Positions 9,205 through 16,371 of a stretch of 26,223 nt of DNA are shown piece by piece (within the stretch, counting starts at the first letter, position 1; every line of letters begins with the position of its first letter). Location of the stretch: contig JAGGTC010000144.1 of NCBI GenBank assembly GCA_021163945.1, positions 1-26,223 of the forward strand, written 5' to 3'. The position numbers and the translations under genes are program-made. The notes under the pieces were generated by a model. The model did no database searches. It had not been told where the DNA came from and saw only the letters and a list, made by a program, of their open reading frames with translations. Source of the stretch: Deltaproteobacteria bacterium. Its GTDB lineage: Bacteria; Desulfobacterota; Desulfofervidia; Desulfofervidales; DG-60.

Positions 9205-9233
9205 TTATTACAATATTTTGAGATAATTGTCAA
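9205..9233 (-). promoter_or_regulatory. Promoter of the atp operon
   Basis: On the minus strand there is a perfect TTGACA (9228-9233), a 17-base spacer and TAATAA (9205-9210). The predicted start near 9198 leaves a leader of about 24 bases carrying the ribosome site of the b' gene. The -10 is weak (3 of 6), but position and spacing are ideal. Confidence 0.55.
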
Positions 9234-9241
9234 AGGTTTTT

Positions 9242-10090
9242 TTACATTAAAACCTCTATCCCCTTTAACAAATCTTTTTTTAGCCTTTCTATTCCAATCC
9301 TTTTTACTAAGGGCCTAAGCCTTTTTTCTTTAGGCAAGGCATTCTTTTTGTAATACTCTAATATCCTCCCCACCAGTGGGACAACATCTTCTATCTTAAC
9401 CATTTTGGCCAGTGTCTCTCCCGAAAATGCCGGCCAACAACCATGGCCTCCTATCATTATTGTCACACCCTGCCTCTCTATACTGATAGCAGAGATTGGA
9501 CAATTCAGCATACACCTCCCACACATCTTACATTTTTTTTCATTTATTGTTGCCTTTTTTTGCTCATTTAAGGTAATTGCCCTCATCTTGCAGACCTCTA
9601 TACACTTACCACAGCCATCACACCTATCCTCATCTACATGTGTCTTTGTCCTTCCTATAATTCCTATATCATTAAACTGTGGGCGGATACAAGGAAAGGG
9701 ACAACCAGAAACAGCTATTTTAACTGCTCCGGGTAGTTCCATCTCTCCATATTTTTCATCCAACTCCCTAGCCAAGGCCACCGGATCCCATGCACAGTTT
9801 TTACACCTCTTTCCTACACAACAAGTAATATTCCTTACCCTAAAACCAGCAGAACCACCCCTAAGACCTACTGCCTCAAGTCTTTTCAATGCCTCTTCAA
9901 TATGCTCTTCCTCTATATCAAATAGTAAGACCTCTTGCCTTATTGTTAGATGAACCTCTCCTGCCCCATATTTCTCGGAGATATCCTTTAGGGCCTGAAG
10001 TTGCTCTAGACTTAGGTGCCCGGCCTTCACACGGACCTTAATCTCGTACTTCCCATCTCTCTTTGTTAAATATGGTCGTTCTTTATTCAT
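9242..10090 (-). CDS. Small siroheme sulfite/nitrite reductase-like protein with two [4Fe-4S] ferredoxin clusters
   Basis: 282 residues. The N-terminal sulfite/nitrite reductase half-domain (about 1-75) includes LTIRQEVLLFDI. It is followed by the siroheme-[4Fe-4S] ligand pattern C90-x5-C96 and C130-x3-C134 (SGCPFPC), then a bacterial 2x[4Fe-4S] ferredoxin insert (C157/160/163/167 and C187/190/193/197), then the end of the reductase domain (GGHGCWPAFSG). This is the one-subunit layout of small anaerobic sulfite-reductase-like proteins, not DsrAB. Whether it reduces sulfite or nitrite, or serves siroheme chemistry, cannot be decided. It sits directly upstream of the atp operon on the same strand, with a separate predicted promoter. 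The ATG start follows a GGGG-containing ribosome site. Confidence 0.88.
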   Translation of the reverse strand: MNKERPYLTKRDGKYEIKVRVKAGHLSLEQLQALKDISEKYGAGEVHLTIRQEVLLFDIEEEHIEEALKRLEAVGLRGGSAGFRVRNITCCVGKRCKNCAWDPVALARELDEKYGEMELPGAVKIAVSGCPFPCIRPQFNDIGIIGRTKTHVDEDRCDGCGKCIEVCKMRAITLNEQKKATINEKKCKMCGRCMLNCPISAISIERQGVTIMIGGHGCWPAFSGETLAKMVKIEDVVPLVGRILEYYKKNALPKEKRLRPLVKRIGIERLKKDLLKGIEVLM

Positions 10091-10103
10091 CTTTCCCCTT
10101 ACC

Positions 10104-10131
10104 TATATAACAACAAGCATAATCTTGTCAA
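10104..10131 (-). promoter_or_regulatory. Promoter of the siroheme/ferredoxin gene
   Basis: The minus strand has TTGACA (10126-10131), a 16-base spacer and TATATA (10104-10109), only 14 bases before the ATG. The predicted leader is about seven bases. Confidence 0.5.
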
Positions 10132-10139
10132 CAAAAAAG

Positions 10140-10168
10140 TTGACATAGGAAAATAAATATTATAATAA
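10140..10168 (+). promoter_or_regulatory. Promoter of the FlgT/CsgG-like gene pair
   Basis: TTGACA at 10140-10145 is followed by TATAAT at 10161-10166 (15-base spacer) or TAATAA at 10163-10168 (17-base spacer). The predicted start falls at 10173-10175, at the GTG start codon (10176). Its -35 box is the mirror image of the -35 of the divergent gene, with six A between them. Confidence 0.6.
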
Positions 10169-10175
10169 AAATATT

Positions 10176-10757
10176 GTGAGAAAGAAAATTTTTATTTTAT
10201 TAATTTTATTAGTAAGCCTTCCTTGGAGTTTAGCCCATGCAGGGACAAAAATCTTATTGCTTATTGCAGAACAAAATATAGGAGAACATTATCATTATTG
10301 GTGGGGAGGTGCTTTGGCTGAAGAGGTCAATCTTTCCTCAGTGGAGTCTATTCTAGCCCAAAGGCTTACTGATGCAGGTTTTGAGGTTATAGACCCCTCA
10401 GTAATGGGAAGATTCAAAGTAAAAAAGGCATATCGGCACCTTGGCCTCAATACCAATGAGGCATTGGAAATTGCCCATACTTATGGGGCTGATCTAGTTG
10501 TTTTGGGAAAGGCCTTGGCCACAGAAGGGGCTAGGGTTGCTGGAACTAGTATGATTTCTTCCTCAGCCAATATAACAGCCAAGGTAGTAAGGCTTAAAGA
10601 TAGAAAAATTATTGCTTATCTATCCACAAGTGGTGATTCTCTTCACCCCAATGTGATTACCGCTGGAAAGGAGGCACTAGAGCAAGCAGCAGAAGACCTT
10701 GCTATAAAATTGATTAATGAATTAAAAAAGGAGGGGAGATATAATGAGGGCAAATAG
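10176..10757 (+). CDS. Secreted FlgT-middle-domain/CsgG-like envelope protein
   Basis: 193 residues with a Sec signal (hydrophobic core 5-20, cleavage likely after A20-H-A22). The mature part begins with a beta-strand TKILLLIAEQNIGE and has the fold pattern seen in FlgT middle domains and CsgG-like proteins (a 'GADLVVLGKA' strand followed by SANITAKVVRL). No enzymatic residues are evident. The function is probably outer-membrane or envelope assembly, by family resemblance only. The GTG start is the only one giving a full signal peptide; no Shine-Dalgarno precedes it. The last 14 bases overlap the next gene and contain that gene's ribosome site, so the two are coupled. Confidence 0.7.
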   Translation: MRKKIFILLILLVSLPWSLAHAGTKILLLIAEQNIGEHYHYWWGGALAEEVNLSSVESILAQRLTDAGFEVIDPSVMGRFKVKKAYRHLGLNTNEALEIAHTYGADLVVLGKALATEGARVAGTSMISSSANITAKVVRLKDRKIIAYLSTSGDSLHPNVITAGKEALEQAAEDLAIKLINELKKEGRYNEGK

Positions 10758-11490
10758 CTATTTAGTAAGCATTATTTCGCTTATAAGCATATTATTGTTA
10801 ATAGGGGGTTGTACAGCTCTTGAACAATATACGCAACCAAAGGCCCAGGCAGTCAGTGCTGTGCCTGCAAGTATGCCGCCCTACCAAGGTCCTAAGGCCA
10901 GGATTGCTGTAGCCCGATTTGATGTAAGGGCAGCTAAGGCAAGTCAGGCCATTGGGGATGGGCTAAGGGATATGCTGGCCACAGCCCTAGTTCAATCTCA
11001 GCGTTTTTCAGTGGTTGAGAGGCAAGAATTAGGGGCTATTATGAAGGAACAAGAGCTATCTGCTACTGGGGCTGTAGAGAGGGGAGCTAGGGTCTCTAGA
11101 GGCAAGATAAAGGGTGCTGATCTCCTCATTGTGGGTTCGGTGACAGAGTTTGAACCCGGTGCCTCTGGGACAAGGGGTGGAATAGGCGGGGGTGGCTGGA
11201 TCCCTGCCATTGCAGCTATAGGTGGTGCTGTAAAAAAGGCCCATTTGGCTATTGATATTAGAATAATTGACTCTGCTACCTCTGAGGTAGTTGCTGCCAC
11301 AAAGATAGAGGGTGAAGCAAAAGATGTTAATCTAGGAGGCATTGCAGGTGCCTTTTTTGGTGGGGGGGCCTTAGGAGGAGGTTTGCAGATGTACTCTAAG
11401 ACCCCAATGGAAAAGGCAATCCGGATTTGTATAGGAAAGGCAGTAGAGTATATTTCTCAGGCTATACCTGCTAATTATTATAAATATTAA
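10744..11490 (+). CDS. CsgG-family outer-membrane lipoprotein
   Basis: 248 residues. The lipoprotein signal has lipobox L-I-G-G-C with C23 as the lipidated residue. The CsgG domain starts near residue 50 (ARIAVARFDVR), includes ALVQSQRFSVVERQELGAIMKEQELS and ADLLIVGSVTEFEP, and ends in the typical strand/glycine-rich stretch. CsgG proteins form secretion channels or serve as envelope assembly factors; no curli subunits are visible, so the cargo is unknown. GGAGGGG lies about eight bases before the ATG, inside the preceding gene. Its stop codon overlaps the stop of the convergent flavoprotein gene by three bases. Confidence 0.85.
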   Translation: MRANSYLVSIISLISILLLIGGCTALEQYTQPKAQAVSAVPASMPPYQGPKARIAVARFDVRAAKASQAIGDGLRDMLATALVQSQRFSVVERQELGAIMKEQELSATGAVERGARVSRGKIKGADLLIVGSVTEFEPGASGTRGGIGGGGWIPAIAAIGGAVKKAHLAIDIRIIDSATSEVVAATKIEGEAKDVNLGGIAGAFFGGGALGGGLQMYSKTPMEKAIRICIGKAVEYISQAIPANYYKY

Positions 11491-13289
11491 GTTACTTTAT
11501 CATAACAGACTAGCCCACAATTTAAACATCGCCTTGCCTCATATTGTGCCATCTCCTCTGTAAAGCCAAGCTCAACCTCTTTAAAGTCTTTGATCCTCTC
11601 CTTTACTCCCCTCTCAGGCATCATGGCCCTAGGCATGCATCTAACATATCTTTTATCTATTTTTGGTCTAGGAAGAGTCCCCTTAAGTAATTTTTCTGGA
11701 GGTTTTACTATGCCCTTTTTTAAATATGAGTGAATACTATATGCTGCCAGCCTTGCCGTAGCGATGGCATCCACCACACGCCTTGGCCCTAATGCTACAT
11801 CCCCTGCAGAGAAGATAAAGGGTATATTTGTCTGATAGGTATCTTTGTTCACAACAATAGTGCAACGCTTAGTAAATTCTAATTCCTTGCCAATAGGGTC
11901 ATTTTTTAAAAATGATATATCGGGATATTGACCGATTGCCTCAATAAAGGTATCTACCTCAATCTCCTTTTCTGTTCCAGGGATAGGTTCAGGAGAGGGT
12001 CTACCACTTACATCCGGCCTTCCCAATTTCATCTTTATGTACTCTACTGCCCTTAGCCTATTATCTTTACCAATAAGCCTTATTGGATTTGCCAAGAATA
12101 AAAATTTTATACCCTCCTCTTCTGCTGCCTTGACCTCTTCTCTTAAGGCAGGCATTTCAGCATAACTTCTACGATAAATAATATAGACCTCCTCTGCCCC
12201 CAAGCGGATGGCGGACCTGGCAACATCCATGGCTACATTCCCTCCCCCTATAACCATTACCCTTGGGCCAAGATTGATTCTCTCCCCCTCTGCTATCCTC
12301 CTCAAAAACACCAAACCAGGCCATACCCCTATTAGATCCCTCCCCTCTATATTTATCCCTCTGTTTTTCCATGCCCCTATACCTAAAAAAATTGCCTTAT
12401 AACCTTGTTCTCTTAGGTCTTTTAATGAAAAATCCTTACCCAATGCCGTATTAGATCTAAAATTGATCCCCAAATCAATGATCTCTTTAATCTCAAGATC
12501 CAATATCTCTTGAGGTAATCTATAGTCAGGGATGCCATAACGTAACATCCCACCTAGCTTTGGCATGGCCTCAAATATTGTAACATCATGCCCTAACCTC
12601 TTTAAAAAATATGCACAAGATAGACCTGCTGGCCCTCCCCCAACAATAGCCACCCTATGCCCTGTAGATGGGGCAACAAATAAGGAGATGTGCCTTCCAC
12701 TGTTTAACTGATAATCGGCTACAAAACGCTTTAAAAAATTAATGGCTACAGGTTCATCTATCTCATTTCTAGTGCAATAATCTTCACAAGGCCTTGGACA
12801 CACCCTGCCTACAGCAAGTGGTATGGGCATATGCTCTTTAATAGTAAACAGGGCCCTTTCATAATCTCTTTCCTTAATAAATCTAATAAATCTTGGGATA
12901 TCTACCCCAGCAGGGCATGCCTGCTGGCAGGGCGAAAGGCAATCATCCTCTCGATTAAATCTTAAAAGGGGAGAGATAGGGGAGACCAACTCCAATGCAT
13001 GTTGTGGGCAGATAACTACACACTTTCCACACCCATTGCACCTCTCTTCATCTATTATAGGAAGACCTTTTTCCTCAGAGATCTCAATGGCATCAAAACG
13101 ACATGCATTGGCACAACTGCCTAAGCCAATACACCCAATCCCACATTCTAAGTTTGATCCATAGAGCTTTATGGCCTCACGGCAGTCCTTAAGTCCCATT
13201 GGGTAATCAAACTTACGTGGTGCACGTTTCCCGCCCCTACACTTTAAAACGGCCTTTCGTGGCAATTTTTTTGTTTTTTTTGTATCCAC
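11487..13289 (-). CDS. RnfB-like / ferredoxin / GltD-like NAD(P)H flavoprotein
   Basis: 600 residues in four parts. (a) Residues 13-66 resemble the cysteine-rich part of RnfB (C17, C36, then C49-x3-C53-x5-C59-x3-C63 within ECGIGCIGLGSCANAC). (b) A [4Fe-4S] ferredoxin motif C84/87/90/94 follows. (c) Next is the GltD-type N-terminal cluster domain (C117, C121, C125, C164, C168, C172). (d) Last is a glutamate-synthase-small-chain-like reductase with the FAD motif GGGPAGLS near 217 and an NAD(P) motif VIGGGNVAMDVA. It closes with an extra C-x2-C-x3-C tail (CLNCGLVC). It should move electrons between NAD(P)H and low-potential Fe-S carriers in the cytoplasm; the partner is unknown. GTG start, with AGGAGGTG nine bases upstream. 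Confidence 0.88.
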   Translation of the reverse strand: MDTKKTKKLPRKAVLKCRGGKRAPRKFDYPMGLKDCREAIKLYGSNLECGIGCIGLGSCANACRFDAIEISEEKGLPIIDEERCNGCGKCVVICPQHALELVSPISPLLRFNREDDCLSPCQQACPAGVDIPRFIRFIKERDYERALFTIKEHMPIPLAVGRVCPRPCEDYCTRNEIDEPVAINFLKRFVADYQLNSGRHISLFVAPSTGHRVAIVGGGPAGLSCAYFLKRLGHDVTIFEAMPKLGGMLRYGIPDYRLPQEILDLEIKEIIDLGINFRSNTALGKDFSLKDLREQGYKAIFLGIGAWKNRGINIEGRDLIGVWPGLVFLRRIAEGERINLGPRVMVIGGGNVAMDVARSAIRLGAEEVYIIYRRSYAEMPALREEVKAAEEEGIKFLFLANPIRLIGKDNRLRAVEYIKMKLGRPDVSGRPSPEPIPGTEKEIEVDTFIEAIGQYPDISFLKNDPIGKELEFTKRCTIVVNKDTYQTNIPFIFSAGDVALGPRRVVDAIATARLAAYSIHSYLKKGIVKPPEKLLKGTLPRPKIDKRYVRCMPRAMMPERGVKERIKDFKEVELGFTEEMAQYEARRCLNCGLVCYDKVT

Positions 13290-13311
13290 TTTGTATTACA
13301 CCTCCTCTTAA

Positions 13312-13329
13312 ATATCACAAGTGTGATAT
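13312..13329. promoter_or_regulatory. 18-bp dyad, probable operator
   Basis: ATATCACA and TGTGATAT are perfect 8-base inverted arms around a 2-base centre. The dyad lies 23 bases before the flavoprotein start codon and overlaps the -10 of its promoter, where a bound dimer would block transcription. The arms resemble Crp/Fnr- or GntR-type half-sites, but the spacing does not fit classic Crp or Fnr boxes. Confidence 0.6.
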
Positions 13330-13351
13330 ACGAAATTCAATATATTGTCAA
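13323..13351 (-). promoter_or_regulatory. Promoter of the flavoprotein gene
   Basis: TTGACA on the minus strand (13346-13351) faces TATCAC (13323-13328, 17-base spacer) or TATATC (13325-13330, 15-base spacer). The -10 lies inside the 18-bp dyad. Confidence 0.5.
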
Positions 13352-13384
13352 ACTTAGGTACAGAGGAGGGTCTGCTTTTTTTTC

Positions 13385-13413
13385 TTGACAAATATCTATA
13401 ATAAGGGTAAATA
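13385..13413 (+). promoter_or_regulatory. Promoter of the qrc operon
   Basis: TTGACA (13385-13390), a 17-base spacer and TAAATA (13408-13413), about 45 bases before the qrcA ATG. A perfect TATAAT at 13397-13402 is an alternative -10, but it has no good -35 at the right distance. Confidence 0.5.
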
Positions 13414-13457
13414 AAATCTTAAATTGGATTAAAGGAAAATTCTTGAGGGGTTGAGGA

Positions 13458-14030
13458 ATGAGTGAAGAAGAAAAAAAGGGCGGATGGGGGGCTTTTATCT
13501 TAGGCTTTATTCTGGCCTTCTTGGTCGGTTGGTATTTTTTTAGTAATTGGTTTGCCGTACCTCCACTCTATGGAAAGTTGGAGCAGCCAGTGGCCTTTGA
13601 TCATGTAAAACATACCTCTGAGGATGTAGGTTGCAGTTGTGAGGATTGCCACTACTTTAGGGATGATGGGACCTGGTCTGGTGTCCCTAGATTGGAAAAG
13701 TGTATAGAGTGTCATGAAGAACCACAGGGTGAGAGCCCTGAGGAAAGAAAATTTATTGAGGAATATGTAGAACCTGGAAAGGAGATTCCTTGGCTGATAT
13801 ATTCAAGGCAACCAAAAAATGTCTTTTTCTCTCATGTTGCCCATATCAAAATTGCAAATATGAGGTGTGAGGAGTGCCATGGGAAACTTGGTCATACAAG
13901 AAAACCCCCAGTCTATGTATATTCAAGGGTCTCACGTTACCCCCAACATACCGTAATGGTAATGGAAGAGTGTATAGATTGTCATAATAAACATAAGGCC
14001 AAAAAGTATTGTTTTACTTGCCATAAATAG
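13458..14030 (+). CDS. qrcA: Membrane-anchored multihaem cytochrome c, menaquinone reductase subunit QrcA
   Basis: 190 residues with an N-terminal membrane anchor (about 11-29) and a periplasmic domain of the class III cytochrome type. Five CXXCH haem sites are visible at C61, C82, C137, C172 and C185, with many free His for bis-His ligation (FDHVKH, FSHVAH). In the Qrc complex this subunit takes electrons from type I cytochrome c3. The described Desulfovibrio QrcA has six haems; only five CXXCH motifs are seen here. First gene of qrcABCD, 10 bases before qrcB. The ATG start has GAGGGG about seven bases upstream. Confidence 0.85.
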   Translation: MSEEEKKGGWGAFILGFILAFLVGWYFFSNWFAVPPLYGKLEQPVAFDHVKHTSEDVGCSCEDCHYFRDDGTWSGVPRLEKCIECHEEPQGESPEERKFIEEYVEPGKEIPWLIYSRQPKNVFFSHVAHIKIANMRCEECHGKLGHTRKPPVYVYSRVSRYPQHTVMVMEECIDCHNKHKAKKYCFTCHK

Positions 14031-14040
14031 GAGATAGAAG

Positions 14041-16371
14041 ATGCTTACAAGGCGTGGATTTTTGCAATTTATTGTAGGTGGTGCAATAGGTACACTCTTT
14101 TCTCCCCTACCTTGGCGAATGGCGGATGAGCTTGCTCTGTGTACACAGTGGTGGACCCCACAGGGCCCTAAGGGGAGGGAGAGTTGGGACTATAGCTGGT
14201 GTCAATTGGGAAGTGATGTAGTTGGTTTAAAGGTAAGAAAGATAGATGGAAGGATAGTAAAGCTTGAAGGCAGTCCCCTGGACCCGATTGGAAGGGGGGG
14301 CATCTCTCCACTCAGTGCCTCAAGCCTGCAGTTATTTTATGGGCCTACAAGGATAAGGGGGGCAAAGAAGAGGGTTGGCCAAAAGGGAAAGGGTAAATTT
14401 GAGGATATTGAATGGTCTTCTGCACTAAAGATGTTGACTAGTAAATTAAAGGAGTTGCGTGAAACAGGCCAGTCTCATACGGTAGTCTGTATAGATGGGA
14501 GAGGGAGAGGAATTATGTCTGGTTTGATAAGGAGATTCTGCAGGGCATATGGAACCCCAAATTATATCCAGATACCATCTGATGAGGCTACACCTCTAGC
14601 TATAAGGCTAATGCAAGGCCACCAAGGTAGGGTGGGTTTTGACATAGAAAGGGCAGACTATATCCTGAGCTTTGGAAGCCAATTATTTGAAGGCTGGGGT
14701 ACGCCTGTAAGGATGATGGCTGCTTATAGATGCCTAAAAGAAGGGCAACAGACAAAGATTGTTCAGTTTGAACCTAGACTTTCTGAAACGGCAGCTAAGG
14801 CAGATGAGTGGTTGCCTATAAAGCCAGGGACAGAGGCGGCCTTGGCCCTAGGCCTGGCATATGTAATTATAAAAGAAGGGCTTTATAATAAGGCCTTTAT
14901 AGAGGAAAGAAGCTTTGGTTTTGATGCCTTTAAAGATATGGTCTTAGAGAGGTATAAGCCCGAGGCTGTAGAGGATATTACAGGCATAGCAAAGGAGGAC
15001 ATTTTAAGGATTGCACATGAATTTGCAAAGGCAAAGAGGCCAATAGCTGTATGGGGAAGGGGTAAGGGAGATATACCAAGTGGTCTGTATGAGGTAATGG
15101 CTATCCATAGCCTAAATGCCTTAATGGGAAATATCAATAGAGGTGGTGGGGTGGTCTCCTTTAAGGACATCTCAGATACATTTTGGCCTGAGGTGCCACT
15201 TGATGAAGTAGCCAAAAATGCCCAAAACATAGAGAGGATTGATGATGCAGGTACAGAGAGGTATCCACTAGTTACCAATTTGGCCCATCGTTTTGCAGAA
15301 AATATCAGCAGTGACCGCCATTATCCTGTCAATGTGCTCATGATCTTTGAGGCCAATCCGTGTTACTGCCTGCCTCATCCAGAGATAATGGAAAAGGCAC
15401 TTAAAAAGATCCCTCTAGTTGTGAATTTTAGTTCATTTATGGATGAGACCAGCCTCTTTTCAGACCTTATCTTACCTAACCACTTTTATTTAGAGGCATG
15501 GGAGGACGTAACTACCCCACCTTACCTCCAGTATCCTATATTTGGTGTCTCAAGACCTGTGAGTAGGCCTTTGTATAAGACACAGCACACAGGCGATATC
15601 TTCCTCAAGGTGGCCCAAGGAATAGGGGGGGCTGTAGCAAGTGCCCTTCCTTGGGGAGATTTTAAGACCTTACTGAAGGATGTAGCAAAAAGGGTCTATG
15701 AAACAAGGGAAGGGACAATTATAGAAAACCCAATCTCTAGGCCTTGGGAAATAAAGGCAAGCCCCAATTATGGAAGCCCTGATGAGATGTGGGAAAAATT
15801 GGGGAAGGGGATATGGTTTAATCCAAATGTAAAATTTGAAGATTTCAAAACCCCTACAGGAAAATTTGAGTTTTATTCTAAAAAACTTGAAGATCTTAAA
15901 CTCCCAGCACTCCCTCAATTTGTCCCTTGGGAAGAGGGCCATTCAGAATTTCCATTGACACTGATCCCTTATGAGAAGTTGATGATAGCCAATGACTATA
16001 TTGCAAATCCCCCTTATATGATGAAGGCCTTAGAGGAAACCGTCCTAAAACACAATGATATATTTGTAGAGATACACCCATTTACAGCTACCCATTTAGG
16101 GGTAAATGAGGGGGATTTGGTATTGCTAAAGACCCCATTTGGTAGTGCAAGGGTGCGTGTCCACCTCTATGAGGGGATGATGCCAGGTGTGGTGGGCATC
16201 CCTTTGGGCTTAGGCCATAAGGCCTATGATGAATATCTAAAAGGCAAGGGGATAAATGCATATAATATAGTGGCTGTTAGAGAGGAAAAGGCAACAGGGA
16301 TAGCTACTTGGGTAGTTACCCCTGCCAATTTAATCAAAATTAAGAGGAAGGGTCATGAAACACGAGCATAA
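14041..16371 (+). CDS. qrcB: Molybdopterin-oxidoreductase-family subunit QrcB
   Basis: 776 residues, exported by a twin-arginine signal (TRRGFLQF at 3-10). The fold is that of the DMSO-reductase superfamily: N-terminal domain, ILSFGSQLFEGWG, ALALGLAYVIIKEGL, AVWGRGKGDIPSG, and a C-terminal pterin-binding-like beta domain (LVLLKTPFGSARVRVHL). The four-cysteine N-terminal cluster motif is absent: where relatives have a cysteine before the L-x-V strand there is VVGLKV (60-65), and where they have CxKG there is ISPLS (88-92). Only C34 and C54 remain in that area. This fits QrcB as a structural or electron-relay subunit without a working Mo centre. The last 17 bases overlap qrcC. Confidence 0.85.
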   Translation: MLTRRGFLQFIVGGAIGTLFSPLPWRMADELALCTQWWTPQGPKGRESWDYSWCQLGSDVVGLKVRKIDGRIVKLEGSPLDPIGRGGISPLSASSLQLFYGPTRIRGAKKRVGQKGKGKFEDIEWSSALKMLTSKLKELRETGQSHTVVCIDGRGRGIMSGLIRRFCRAYGTPNYIQIPSDEATPLAIRLMQGHQGRVGFDIERADYILSFGSQLFEGWGTPVRMMAAYRCLKEGQQTKIVQFEPRLSETAAKADEWLPIKPGTEAALALGLAYVIIKEGLYNKAFIEERSFGFDAFKDMVLERYKPEAVEDITGIAKEDILRIAHEFAKAKRPIAVWGRGKGDIPSGLYEVMAIHSLNALMGNINRGGGVVSFKDISDTFWPEVPLDEVAKNAQNIERIDDAGTERYPLVTNLAHRFAENISSDRHYPVNVLMIFEANPCYCLPHPEIMEKALKKIPLVVNFSSFMDETSLFSDLILPNHFYLEAWEDVTTPPYLQYPIFGVSRPVSRPLYKTQHTGDIFLKVAQGIGGAVASALPWGDFKTLLKDVAKRVYETREGTIIENPISRPWEIKASPNYGSPDEMWEKLGKGIWFNPNVKFEDFKTPTGKFEFYSKKLEDLKLPALPQFVPWEEGHSEFPLTLIPYEKLMIANDYIANPPYMMKALEETVLKHNDIFVEIHPFTATHLGVNEGDLVLLKTPFGSARVRVHLYEGMMPGVVGIPLGLGHKAYDEYLKGKGINAYNIVAVREEKATGIATWVVTPANLIKIKRKGHETRA

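Noticed and set aside
9405..9953. 182-codon plus-strand ORF inside the siroheme/ferredoxin gene
   Set aside because: It lies antisense to a gene with clear catalytic motifs, has no ribosome site, and its residue composition is that of a shadow frame.
13361..13384. CAGA/TCTG hairpin followed by a T-run upstream of qrcA
   Set aside because: Only a 4-bp stem, and no plus-strand gene ends before it.
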